Source: Apostichopus japonicus (taxonomy: Eukaryota > Echinodermata > Holothuroidea > Aspidochirotida > Stichopodidae). From it: a stretch of DNA of 64,000 bases. The notes below the pieces were generated by a model. That model saw only the letters and a list, made by a program, of their open reading frames with translations, was not told the DNA's origin and searched no databases. Both the position numbers and the translations under genes were made by a program. Below are positions 1-11,252 of this stretch, piece by piece. The stretch lies in the NCBI RefSeq assembly GCF_037975245.1, contig NC_092579.1:10039001-10103000 (forward strand). Reading direction: 5' to 3'. How positions within the stretch are numbered: the first letter of the stretch is position 1; each line of letters begins with the position of its first letter.

Positions 1-2898
1 AAAGGGCAGTATTGAAGAACTTACCATTCATAGACTCAGGTTGTGTGACCTGATTAATTCTCTTTGGCTTTGAGTACAACGATTCTGTATGCTGCCATGT
101 TGGACGAATGTAATTGTAATAACCGACATTTCAATCCCTGTTATAGTCATTGCTGACTTTGCAATCTGTGGTTCCCCTCACAATTTTGCAAGGTTGGTAA
201 GAATGTCAGAATGACTACAATTTTTCCCATTTGGGAACCAAAATTGGCAGTTTAAGATTTACAGTGTATAGTCTAATACTGTAATTGTCTGTTCTGCTGA
301 ATTGCATTTTTGCTTAAATAGTAACAGTGTAACAGACACCCAAGAAATCCTGTATATGATGGAATTGCCCCCTGTGTCAAACCAAACTATAGGAACAACA
401 GAGACTTTTTTAGTATTGATCTAGTCAAAAGTTGTTCCTTCTGTGTTGATGCAATCATTTTGAGCTGATTCTATATTTCTACACTAAATGCTACACGTAC
501 AGCACACATTACTACAGATACACAGAGCAGGAAGGGGAAAATGATATGGCTTTTACCATAGTTTTGTCTTCTGTGAACTAAATATACATGACACTGCCTC
601 AGTTTATTTATTCTTCCCTCGGTTTAAGGAAATTATATTCCCTATGAAGGTGTCATAGCAGCTGATAACTAAAGTTTTCCTTTACTTGCATTCATCATGC
701 AATTATTTTGTTTTGTGGGGGGGGGGAGGATATTTTATCCGACTCAAACCTTCTCTCGTTGTTCACCGGTCGATATTGAAATTTTGATTTCCACCATCAA
801 TTGAGAATTAAAATTTGATTTGCATGTCCATAGAGAGGTGTAATTTAAGTTTATAATACGCTGTAGAAGGTTTAATAACATGGTGGGTGACGCCATGTGG
901 CGTTCAGTGGAATGCTCACCGCCAGGGTAGGTACTTCAAAATAACATGCTTAAGATACGTGGTACTTAGCAAACATTCTTATATTGATTTAATTGGAGCA
1001 ATAATAGTTTAAAGGGAAGAAACATAAATAATAACAGAATCTGTCGTCTTTTTTGGTCGAAACTTAACCTAAAAGGAGCAAGTTTTAGTTCCAGTTTGTA
1101 TCAACGCACTCACCAAGTCTTTACCGAGAATTTTTTTAAATAATGTTGCTATTTTGATCAAACTAAGAAATTCCTGGATATTTCTAGAGATTGATTGATT
1201 ATGAGCAAACTTTATGACTAATAAATTGTTTTTATTCTCAACATTTTACCCAGATACATTGCCATATTTTTTTTAATCATGAATATGTAAAAAGCAATTT
1301 GGAATAGATTAAACTTTGTTTTTTCATTATTTAGAATGAAATTTGATAGGTCAAGTTAGAACTATATATTTTTAACTTTGGATTGTGACCATATATGTAA
1401 TTGAAGATAGGTAAAATACCACTACTTTCCTTCCAGGCGGTATTTCTATACCACTTTTTTAATTTTTCATAATTTTTGAGAAATGACGCTTTATACAGCT
1501 ACTCTCTACCAGTCTTTTTTTTTAATTGGTTATTACACACAATGTAATGGATTCTTCATTCTAGTTTATATCCCCGAGTGAGATAGGCAACCCAGTTTAT
1601 TATTAGTTTATCTCGATAATGGGAAGTAGCAATTATGATGAATTGATGATGCAGCAAAATTTATTGGGTTAATTTATTCATTTTAATGACATTGTTTGTC
1701 CATGTATGTAGTATCGTAGTTTGGTTTTCTGTCTGTTCTCTTCGTAATTTCTCCCTCTCCCATGTGGTTATATTTGCGTTGTTCAGCACAAAAGGATCCT
1801 ATTACTGTATGTACTTTCCCTAATAACCATATTTGTACATTAAATTATTCAGAGTATTTATGCATGTACAGTATATGCATGTTTTTGTTGAAAAACAAAT
1901 TCGACACAATGTTATAGTAACATAACTTTTTGCTAAATTGAGAAGTTCTTCAACCAACACGCTTACTACCGTACATGTACTGTACAGTATAATAATGCAC
2001 CTTCCACCGCTTGCAACCTGCTAAGCCCGACTTGAAAAAGGTGATGAAAGCTGATAGCCATTAATGAATATGTTACTGAGACAAGAAAAAAAAACTATGG
2101 GGATTTCAAAATTTTTAAACAAGCTCTTAATTTTCATAATCGGTCGTTCAAAGACCTCACAGCTGGGAAGGAGTAGAATGAGACAAAGGCTAAATTTGAT
2201 GAACGTCCCGAAGGTTGCCTGGTAGCGATGATTTTAATTGGTCAATGAAACACAGTTTATAGATTGCTCTCGGGTCAATGATGAATTCCTTTAGACTCAT
2301 CAATGTCCATCATCGGTTGTCATTATGATTTCATTTGGCATTTGTTGTCCATCTCAGAAAGACATTAATAAGATTGAGTTGTTAATGGTCGTCATATCAT
2401 ACACTAGGAGGTAAGGCTAGGAGCTATAAGAGCTTTAACACTCTCTTACGGTGGAATATTGTTATACTTTAAAGCAGTGCGGGGAATAATTTATCCGGTT
2501 TTGCATCGCAAATATATGCAAAATTGCTACTTACTGCAAAGATCTTATCAATAGCAGTTTTTGTAAACGGGAGTTCAGAGCGTTCAAAACCTGCTACGTA
2601 AGTTTATGTCCAGTTCCTTTTTTTTATAAAAAGTATGAAATAAGGTCTGCTAGACAGTACTGTATGGCATGAACTAATTTTTTAAGCAACTTATTGCGGT
2701 TTGTGGGGACAACTTGGACGGTTGATTTTGAAAGTTATCTGACCAGCAAAGTTTCATCTTAAATTAAGAATTTGCTTTTTGAAGTAGGTAAACAATAGAA
2801 AACAAACGGGGAAACCTATAAGCAACTCCAAAAATGCAGAGAAATTTTTATATAGAACTTAGAACTAGATTAGAAACAGCAAGGTCCGAATCTCCCAT
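1..2898. other. Non-coding, AT-rich, no gene seen
   Basis: I see no open frame with protein-like composition and no recognisable repeat here. There is a run of G at about 717-727 and several T-rich tracts. It may be intergenic or intronic sequence of a gene outside the window. Confidence 0.5.
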
Positions 2899-3082
2899 TC
2901 AGAAGATCAATCCAGAGATTTGAAAGTTTTCTTTGGAGTTGTTCTTCCTATGTTTGCCTTCGATGATGTTTTTTGGACCAGACTTTGTTGGGGATTGAGA
3001 TTCTCTATTCATCCTCTTGAAGCAACATCTAAGTACATCATCCTTGTCAAATTCCCTGTATATATTCTGAGTTCTGATTTTT
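2899..3082 (-). CDS. Candidate terminal exon, unknown protein
   Basis: On the minus strand an open frame of about 60 codons ends with TGA at 2899-2901. It can start after an AG at 3083-3084. The translation is hydrophilic and charged, with stretches such as REFDKDDVLRCCFKRMN and KHRKNNSKENFQ, unlike the hydrophobic low-complexity shadows nearby. I recognise no family. The polypyrimidine tract before the AG is poor and I found no AATAAA just downstream, so this may be chance. If real, it is the last exon of a minus-strand gene whose earlier exons lie at higher coordinates. Confidence 0.2.
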
Positions 3083-3150
3083 CTACATGATAGTTTGATT
3101 GTCATTTCTATCAAATTATAATGCCGAAAGGCCAGAGTACTACTGTACAA

Positions 3151-4289
3151 ATGGAAGCTTGCAAGGACCGATTTCAGTAATTATTCTCTTAAATTGCAAG
3201 ATGTTCTGAAAATTGCCTTAACCACAAACTCGGTTTTATAACTGATATGTCATTATAGACATGCATTGCACATGCAGACAGGGTGGGGACAAAAAATGAA
3301 CTTTGATGGTTTTTAATTAAATGATGCACGACATTAGTACTCAACATCTTTGCGGCAAATTGAAAAATATTTAAATAAATCTACTCAAAAAAGCTGTCAT
3401 ATTGTTGTGTAGTACAAATCTGAATGTTTTCACTGGGTTTGGGTAAGTGATATTAGTGCACATAGTGCAGTATATTCTATTCCAAAGTGAAAATTCTGAC
3501 GTAATTCAGACATAAATCTAGAGCTGTTGTTTCGACCTTCTTGAGCACTAACCGTACCCGCACGGTAAGTGGTCAAGTCCTTCATGGAAACAACGGCTCA
3601 GTGGTTTAGACTGCTGACGTCAATGCTACTGTACTCTCTGTGTGTTGATTTCAGGTAATACTGTATGTCTACAATGAGACATTTAGAAAGGTGGTTCTCC
3701 TTGAGCAATTTCTTGTCATGGAACCTTTTAACAATCATCCACACTTTTATAGAACTTGACAGACTGGCAGATGTTTCCCCCATCCATGAAGATACAGACC
3801 AAAATTGGTTTTCCAAAGTTATAAGAACAGGGCTATACTGTAAGTGATTTGTGCATTTAAGGCTTAATGTTATCTCATGTAATAAACACCCATGGGCATA
3901 CAGCCTCTGTGACTGTTGCTAGGGCAGTGTCATAGTAGGAGAAACAGTAGTAACGTGTAATACTCATGGGTTCTTTATTCATCTAACAGTTTACCGTACT
4001 ACTAAAATCATGACTTTTATGGGCAAACCTAGAGAAATACCTGTTTCATGATGGCATGTTTACTAAATTACAAAATTGATAAGTTAAGTCTAACTCTAAA
4101 TGGTACTAAAATGTTTCAGCTTTAAGAACTCCTTGCGACATTTCAAAGGCTTTCTTGAAGTTCTGAAGACTCACTTCATTCCTCTCTTACCCATATCCTA
4201 CTGTATCAACAACCGTACTTCCATATCTACTTTTCCACACATTAGATCTTTGGTAGTTTTCATTGAATTATATTTAATATAATACCATG
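3151..4289. other. Non-coding, no gene seen
   Basis: Short open frames on both strands have no protein-like character. A perfect TGACGTCA (CRE-type palindrome) lies at 3615-3622, but there is no evident promoter around it. Confidence 0.4.
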
Positions 4290-4379
4290 ATTATTTGATT
4301 ATATGTATTGAATTCTTGTTGAAAATGTACTTATCTTTTGTGTTGGAAATAAACAGTTTCATTGTCATTGTCATTGTCA
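4290..4379 (+). mobile_element. Probable retroposon 3' end with (ATTGTC)n tail
   Basis: The segment reads into 'GGAAATAAACAGTTTCATTG' and then a short tandem of TCATTG/GTCATT units. A polyadenylation-like AATAAA followed by a short tandem tail is typical of 3' ends of CR1/L2-like LINEs and the SINEs they mobilise. Only the tail is visible, with no reverse transcriptase, so the family is inferred. Confidence 0.35.
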
Positions 4380-4691
4380 TGTACAGAGTTTGAGATGTTC
4401 GTTTTGAAAAGTGCATTTTAACATTATAGTGTGCGTGTTCAATCAAAGGCAATAATAGAGGACCACAGGTTCACTGTTATAGAGCTCTATGTACTGTAAC
4501 ATCGCATCATGAGACCTCCATCTTGTTGAAATATACTCAGTCATTGAGACAATTCCATAGAATAATGATTATTTTGTCTTATGGAAGTTTCACATCATTG
4601 GAAACTAATTAGTATATATTGCACAGTGCCAGTATGTTCCTGCTGCCCAGTGTGTCCTTTGTTCTGTGTCTGTGATACATTTCAATTCCAC

Positions 4692-5504
4692 TTAAAGCAG
4701 CATTTTGCGTTGGGTCGCTTTTTTCTACCTTTTTAACATGTGCATCGATTTTTTTACATGTATCAATCATAAAACAGCAAACTAAGATACCATCCAAGTT
4801 TCACCCTACCAAGAGCGTTAATTAGCGAGTAATTAACGATTTATATCGATAACGAGTAAAAGTGTCCTCGACAAAGTTTTCATATCTCCAAATCCACTAG
4901 TTTGAATTCCACCAATCAGTGAATAGTATGTTTATTCATGAGCATTTTGCGTTTAGTCGCCGTTTTCTACTTTTTTTGACATGTCCATCGAGTTTTTTAC
5001 ATACATCAAATCACAAAACAGCAAATTAAGATATTAGCCAAGTTTTTCCCTGCCAAAAACTTTAATTGGCGAGTATTCCACGTACAAAATTAAATCGCAT
5101 TCAGTTCCCAAACCCATTAGTTTGAATTCAACCAATCAGAGATGCAGGTTTAGTTATGAGCCGTTGCTAAAAATAGATTCAAGACTTCGCGTTGGGAGTT
5201 GTTATGCAACTCCCTGGTACAACTGTCATATAGACTGTACACAAGTCAAGCGTGGTGTTATATTACGTATCTGTCAATGACGTTCGTAGTGTTTAAATAT
5301 TCATATTATGGGCGAGGTTTATTGGGTTCCCAACGGAAAATATCTTGGAGAACAACAAAGTTGAAAGTTGCAATTTTTTCGACTTTTATGCCACCATTTG
5401 AAGTAAAATATAAATAGATAAGCTAGTTATGTATGTCGTTATGGCATAGTGGAGTCAGTGAGGTTGAGAAATATCATAGTCGAGGACGCAAAATGCTGCT
5501 TTAA
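4692..5504. mobile_element. Non-autonomous DNA transposon with TTAA flanks
   Basis: The element spans 4696-5500. Its ends are perfect 15-bp inverted repeats, AGCAGCATTTTGCGT at 4696-4710 and the reverse complement at 5486-5500, each flanked by TTAA (4692-4695 and 5501-5504). The left half contains a diverged tandem duplication with a period of about 242 bp: the segment from 4701 recurs from 4943, sharing 'CATTTTGCGTT', 'ACATGT.CATCGA' and 'ACAGCAAA.TAAGATA'. No transposase frame is present. TTAA duplications are known for piggyBac-type elements, but these tips lack the usual CCY start, so the superfamily is open. Confidence 0.75.
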
Positions 5505-8500
5505 TTGAATCAATATATTTGTTGTCATGGAGAAGAATGAGACAATTTCATCATTCCATCATTATTACCATGCTTGTCTGTGGAAAGTCTGTCATGTATA
5601 AGAAAAGGTTCATATTTCCGTCTTCCTCTATTTCCAACTTTTTTGGAGGAGAACTGAGTAGGTGGCAACGTACTGTATGAAAGGAGTGTTTGGAATAAAT
5701 ATTACATTCAATAGTTCGACTTAATAAAAAAATATATATATGCCGATTTCAGAAATTTATGTGGCATATAGTGTTTTTGCAAATCTACAAAGTTATAGGT
5801 TTACTCAAAGTTTGATGAACTTATAAGTTTGACCTACGTTGACCACAAATGACCTTCAACCTTCACTAATTTCAATAGGGTTCTTGTACTCTCTGAGGTT
5901 GATCTCTCCAGGTCTCTCCTGGACCCCCAGGTACCCTCCACTTGCCTTATCATGTCTTGTACAGGGTATACTACATCCCATCACCCTACATCGTATAATA
6001 CTGGGTCAGTGCAACGCCACAGCTGAAAAGCCGTTCGCAATTGTACTTGAGTATGTAATGTTGCATTCTATGTGCATAGATTAATGTTCAACTTGAGAGA
6101 CATTTCACTTAGATAAAGATACCATCGGTGACAGTTTGGAATGCATAAGTGATAGCAACATTTGCTGTGTGCTGTCTGATATATATCTTCTTAGAGAAAG
6201 GGGGGGGTTAGACGTTGTCATGGAAACCCAAGGCACGTCATGGATGAGATTGATTCCTACTGTAGGCTTGTAAAGGTCCTGTAATTAACTTCTGTGTTTT
6301 CTGTGTCTTGAATTAACTTCTGTGTCTGCATGTAAGTTTTCATTTCATTATCACACAAAAATTTTGCTCAGATAGTCAATCCAATATGTGCAATACTTCA
6401 TAGACTAGACAACCGATTGTAACCATGGTAACTGCTGAAGAATTTTTCAAGGAGTATATTAGAAGCTTATCTTTTGAATATGAACATTCCACTGATCCTT
6501 ACCTTGTAAAACCTTGTAAAACCTTATAGTACTAATAATCCACTCAACCATTGGATTGACAGACATTAATGTCAAATATGAAGGGGGAAAAAAGGTCGCA
6601 ACTTTTTACAATGTATTACGCACTTTCTGAAAGTGTTTCCACTACATCAAACTGTACTGTGCATTCAGTGTCCTGCTTACATCTATAGCCACCTTCAGAG
6701 TATCATCTACCCTAACAAACCCCACCCCCCTTTCCCTCCCCTCACAGACTGTCCTTTGACCCTAATTTTATTATGTTTTGGGATCATCGACGATATGTCA
6801 TATTTAAGAAACTAAAATGGAGCTTTCAAACTATATATATATATAGATATTGGCAAGAGAGAAGATAAAGACCAGTTCCAGTTTTCCCCAAAACATCCTC
6901 TTTATAAAGGTTTCTAAAGTTCCCTGTTTGCTGTTTTAATAGCCTTCACAGGTTTATGAATAACATGTGAATGCCTCATCTACAGTAGCAGTGACCTACT
7001 TCAGCCAGTGCTGTGGCTACTGTACACATACTGTAAGTAACTTTGACCCAGTAGTGTTCAAGTTCAGTAGGGTGGTGATAAAGTCCATCATTTTCGTTTT
7101 CCCATATATTCATCCATTATATTCCTCTAGCCGCAAGATATGTCGTTCACGTCACACTAAAGTCATTCCAATGTCTCCACTGTGACATTGATTATTGTTT
7201 TTGGACCCGTCTCCCAAGCCGATTTATTACGTTACATTTGCTTCGAAGAGGGTCCTAAGAACTCAGTCAATGTGTCGTATAATGCCATGTACAATTACCA
7301 TACAGTGGCCTTGTCAATTGTCAAAAATGTTATTGGTTTATTATTGGTAAATCTAGAAAGAAAATATGTAGTAAATTTCAAACATAAATATTTGTGTCGT
7401 GTAAGATTATTTTCAAATTATTAACATGATAGTCTTGTGTCTTCATCATCATTTTATTTGTGATCACTAGTGATCTATGGTGGTCCAGTCTACATCTAAC
7501 TTCTCCTCGTTTTGTAAATTTCAAGAAGCTTGATTTATGTTAGTTGGAAAGCAATGATTGTCACAGTAAAAAAAGAAACAATTGTTACCGTAGTTACTAG
7601 TTAGCAGGAAATGTTGGATAAAGAAAGAAAGATATAACTGGTCGCCAAAATGCCACGTCAGTGTTTTATCCATAAATATCTAAAAACTGCGCCAGTCGGA
7701 CTGCAGTATAATATGACTGGAAGATGTCACTCATTCTTTGCGATATTTATACGACATTTAGAACTAAAGATCTGGGACAGTAAATGTTTCATGGCATCTC
7801 AGCCATTGTATTCAACAAAAAGGAACCTGTTCAGCATTTTGAAGACACCATGATTTTACTCGGACACTATAAATTTAACTTAACTGATCATGACAAGTTT
7901 GACACGGAAGGATAATCAGGAAAACACACAACTTGTGAATATTAGGTACAGTATAATAAGGTACATTAACTAATCCTCCAGAATAAAAGGTGGGGACTTT
8001 TGCTTTCGTGAAGCATAAAGAGATATAAATGTATCAAGTCCAGGAAAAAGTCATATTTTTTGTTAGAATATGTCATATTGAAATACAGTAGGAACTTCCC
8101 AACTCTTCTCCTCTCCCCCCCCCCCCCCCCTACATCCACCATTCTCATATGAGTTGATATTCAAACAGGTGACATGTTGACCTGCTTCTTTTGGAGAGGA
8201 AACAGGAAGCACTGCTCATCATATGAGCTATTAAACTAAATTTGTTAAATTTCATATCTTGTGATGTCAGAGTATATATATTTGAACTGTTTTTTCAATA
8301 AACACACTAACTTGAAATTAAGTTTGTTGTATTGACTATTGACCAAGTGGTTGTTGTTATCTGTAGATAGGAGATCTACTGTACTATACCTATTGTATGG
8401 TTTTCTGTCTTACTATCTGCACAATGACACCGGTGTGGAGACTTAAGTATTAAACAGATAGATAAGCATTGTTTACTTTAAGTGCCTTTGACAATCTCTC

Positions 8501-8708
8501 TCTCATCGTTTAAGCAGTAATTGCATGGAAGGTGTTTCAGACATTGTCAGAGAATGGCAGAACAGTGCACTGTACAGTATGTTTTGATGATTCTGTCAAA
8601 GAGTTTGGACAATGGAAATCAATAGATTCAGACCTTTCGTATTTCCATGGTCATTGTAAACATCACCTCATTTTCTAAATACTAAAAGAACTTGTTTATT
8701 TGTTTTCA
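5505..8708. other. Non-coding upstream region of the Kir gene
   Basis: No coding exon is convincing here. Simple features include a C run at 8117-8130, an (AT)n run near 6833-6845 and short tandem copies of 'ACCTTGTAAA' near 6501. The first non-coding exon(s) and promoter of the Kir gene probably lie here or further upstream, but I cannot place them. Confidence 0.4.
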
Positions 8709-8709
8709 G

Positions 8710-8851
8710 ATAAAATAGAGGGGGATCGAACAAAGGTCACCAACCATCTCCGGAAAATGACTTACAAGACAATTTTAAGATGCAGCAGTGTGGATGAAAA
8801 TTGTCAGTGGTGAGATATTGAGCAAAGAAAGAAAGAGAAAGAGGTAGCACA
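8710..8851 (+). other. 5'UTR part of the Kir exon, after a splice acceptor
   Basis: The sequence 'CTTGTTTATTTGTTTTCAG' ends at 8709 and is a good 3' splice site (pyrimidine-rich tract plus CAG). The exon would start at 8710 and run into the Kir ATG at 8852. At least one upstream 5'UTR exon is implied, not located. The leader is purine-rich just before the start (AAAGAAAGAAAGAGAAAGAG). Confidence 0.55.
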
Positions 8852-10459
8852 ATGAATGAGATAAACAATCTCACGTCGGACGAGGATGCAGCAAGGGCTA
8901 GCAACACCAGTCTATCCTCCGAGAGCGCATACAGCAGCAACGGCAATGCCGTGCCTCTCCCCAGTACACTTAATAGAAAAGACTCGGTCAGATCATACAA
9001 ACTCAGGCGGAAACTCAAGAGGCATAAACAGATACAGAGGTTGGTCAGCAAAGATGGCATGTGTAAAGTGGTCCACTGCCACGTCAAATATCGCGGCGTG
9101 CGTTTCATCTCGGACATGTTTACCACGATGGTGGACTTAAGGTGGCGCTATCTTCTTTCAGTTTTCACCGTAGCGTATGTGTTAGGATGGTTTGTCTTTG
9201 GAATCGTTTGGTGGTTAATTGCAGTAGCCCACGGCGACAGTTACTTATCGGAACGGAATGTAACGGCTGACTTTGAGCCCTGCGTGGAAAATGTGGAGAC
9301 ATTCACCGGTGCCTTTCTCTTCTCGGTGGAGACACAGACGACTATCGGTTACGGCTTTCGCAGCGTGACGGAAGCATGCCCAGTGGCCGTCATTGTGGTG
9401 GTCTCTCAGTCAGTCTTCAGCTGCCTGATCGATGCAGTGATGATAGGCTGCATATTCGCAAAAATTGCGCGCCCAAAGAAGAGGGCGGCCACCTTGAAAT
9501 TTAGTAGAAACGCTGTGATAGCGCAACGCGACGGCCAGTTGTGTTTCATGTTCCGCGTGGGAGACATCCGTATGAGCCACCTTTACGAGGCTCACATGAG
9601 GGCGTACTTGATAAAGCCGCGAGTCACGGCAGAAGGCGAAATCATTCCAATCGTTCAGTATAATATGGATTTAGGATACGATACGGGAGAGGACCGGATA
9701 TTTCTCGTGTGGCCTCTTATCATTTCTCACGTAATAGACGAAAACAGTCCGCTATACGAATACTCTGCTCAGGAATTGCAGTCGGCCGATTTTGAAATCA
9801 TAATAATATTAGAGGGCGTCGTGGAACAGACCGGTCTGACCACCCAAGCAAGGACTTCGTACCTCCCCAGCGAAATAGTCTGGGGGTCGAGGTTCTGCAG
9901 CAGCGTGGTCGCCTTGAAGCACGAGAGCGACAAGCAATATAGTATCGATTATGCAAAGTTTGACGATTTTTACACGGTGCCGGACATGACACGTCTGAGT
10001 GCCAAGTCCATCGACCAAAGAAGACAGCTGGTGGAAGAGGAGGACAACAATAAAATGTTCTTGGATTGCATGCACCATTACATGAACAATGTGATCAACA
10101 AACAGCATTCCCAGAACGGAGTCAACGGCAGCAGTACTAGAATAGTCACCGACATACCTTTCAGGGACGTGCCGTTGCGGGACAGTTCCCTCAGGAGGAG
10201 ACTAAGAGGGCTTTCATCTAAGGACGGTAATAATCTAAGACTCTACAGGAACTCCGATCCGTTAGCGGGTAAGCGGTTGCGCCCGTCGGCGGCAGTGCAA
10301 CAGGTGTCCGTTACAGATAGTGAGAAGACCGTAGAAGATGAGCAGCCTGTGAGAAGCAACAACGAGTCTGAGAACGAAGGAGGAGAGGAAGATGTGACAG
10401 AGACTCAAGCTTTGCTCGCTCGTCAAGACAGCCGGATAGCCAGAGAATCCAACGTTTGA
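8852..10459 (+). CDS. Inward-rectifier potassium channel, Kir2-like
   Basis: Complete 535-residue Kir channel in one exon; it forms tetrameric K+ pores in the plasma membrane and stabilises resting potential. The N-terminus ends in the conserved 'slide helix' region (FISDMFTTMVDLRWR, about 85-99), followed by M1 (about 100-124), the pore with filter TIGYGFR (164-170), and M2 (about 177-204). Asp194 in 'CLIDA' matches the Kir2.1 rectification aspartate (D172). The basic PKKR cluster (208-211) and Arg257 match PIP2-binding positions. Cytoplasmic acidic residues in 'AEGE' (260-263) and Glu321 match Kir2.1 E224 and E299. The extracellular cysteine pair is Cys144 and Cys176. The N-terminal extension (1-60) and the C-tail after about 390 are divergent. 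The protein ends RESNV, fitting a class I PDZ ligand (S-x-V). Strong rectification is predicted from the acidic residues. The exact orthologue among vertebrate KCNJ genes is unclear. Confidence 0.95.
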   Translation: MNEINNLTSDEDAARASNTSLSSESAYSSNGNAVPLPSTLNRKDSVRSYKLRRKLKRHKQIQRLVSKDGMCKVVHCHVKYRGVRFISDMFTTMVDLRWRYLLSVFTVAYVLGWFVFGIVWWLIAVAHGDSYLSERNVTADFEPCVENVETFTGAFLFSVETQTTIGYGFRSVTEACPVAVIVVVSQSVFSCLIDAVMIGCIFAKIARPKKRAATLKFSRNAVIAQRDGQLCFMFRVGDIRMSHLYEAHMRAYLIKPRVTAEGEIIPIVQYNMDLGYDTGEDRIFLVWPLIISHVIDENSPLYEYSAQELQSADFEIIIILEGVVEQTGLTTQARTSYLPSEIVWGSRFCSSVVALKHESDKQYSIDYAKFDDFYTVPDMTRLSAKSIDQRRQLVEEEDNNKMFLDCMHHYMNNVINKQHSQNGVNGSSTRIVTDIPFRDVPLRDSSLRRRLRGLSSKDGNNLRLYRNSDPLAGKRLRPSAAVQQVSVTDSEKTVEDEQPVRSNNESENEGGEEDVTETQALLARQDSRIARESNV

Positions 10460-11022
10460 AGGGATAGTAAGTATGGCTTAATTTAATTCAACTGGTTGCA
10501 ATTCAGTACCACTGACATCTTAGATCCCACATCCATCATCACTTGATGGAGTTTAATCTCATCTGTGGGGTTGTGACTTTGAATGGCAGTCTTACTTACT
10601 CTTGGGATAAGGAACGGAGGAAGGAAGGACTCTTGATGAAGGAAGGAGTCTTGATGACACATCTTCCTCAGAATTCTTTGAATGTTTTTTATGGTGAAAG
10701 AGAAGGCTGTTTGTAAGCTGATGTAAATCATGATTGTGGCAGTACACTGAGTACAGTAGCTACTACTTCCTGACCCTTATAGATCATGCAAAGTACTAGT
10801 AAATGAAACGATAACGTACATATTGCAAAATAGTACATTAAAACCATCCGATCCTTGAGGGTAGTAGTGTACAGGTTTCAAATGTCAATGTGGAAGTTTG
10901 TCAAGGATGAGAAAGTGGTGTAGAGGGGGGAGGGGCGGGTCGTTACCTGGTTGTAGGGGTCATTGCACCATAATATTAAACGATTAATACCAATATGGTT
11001 GGATTACAGTTGGGTGGGATAG
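10460..11022 (+). other. Kir 3' flank with a strong donor-like GTAAGT
   Basis: Eight bases past the stop codon, GTAAGT occurs at 10467-10472 in a good donor context (ATA|GTAAGTATG). The Kir transcript may therefore have a 3'UTR intron. A strong acceptor downstream (CTTGCTTTCTTTGCAG, ending at 14044) would be compatible. There is a 20-bp near-tandem repeat (GGAAGGA.TCTTGATGA) near 10616-10657. No poly(A) signal is certain. Confidence 0.3.
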
Positions 11023-11252
11023 TGTCTGTTGATAGGGGAACAGACCTGTATATATGTATCTTAGTATAGGTCTGAAATGTGTCTGTAAGATGCTCAGACA
11101 TGTATCTATGTATCTTGTGAATGCGTGTAGGTACAATAGTATACTGTAGGTCTGAAATGTGTCTGTTGATAGGGGACAGACCTGTATCTATGTATCTTGT
11201 GAATGCTTGTAGGTACAACAACTGGTATAGGTCTGAAATGTGTCTATATGAT
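11023..11252 (+). repeat. Minisatellite, about three units of 54-81 bp
   Basis: Units begin GTGTCTG (about 11023, 11077, 11157, with a partial unit near 11238) and end in TATAGGTCTGAAAT or TGTAGGTCTGAAAT. Internal parts such as GACCTGTATCTATGTATCTT recur. The first unit is shorter than the next two. Confidence 0.7.

Noticed and set aside
8117-8130. Homopolymer C/G runs here and near 15910, 28356, 43000, 52807, 55284 and 63275
   Set aside because: Simple runs; lengths may be unreliable in the assembly. No function inferred.
8737-10108. Open frames overlapping the Kir exon, e.g. 8886-9140 plus and 8737-9126 and 9809-10108 minus
   Set aside because: They are shadows of the Kir reading frame, which has full family motifs.
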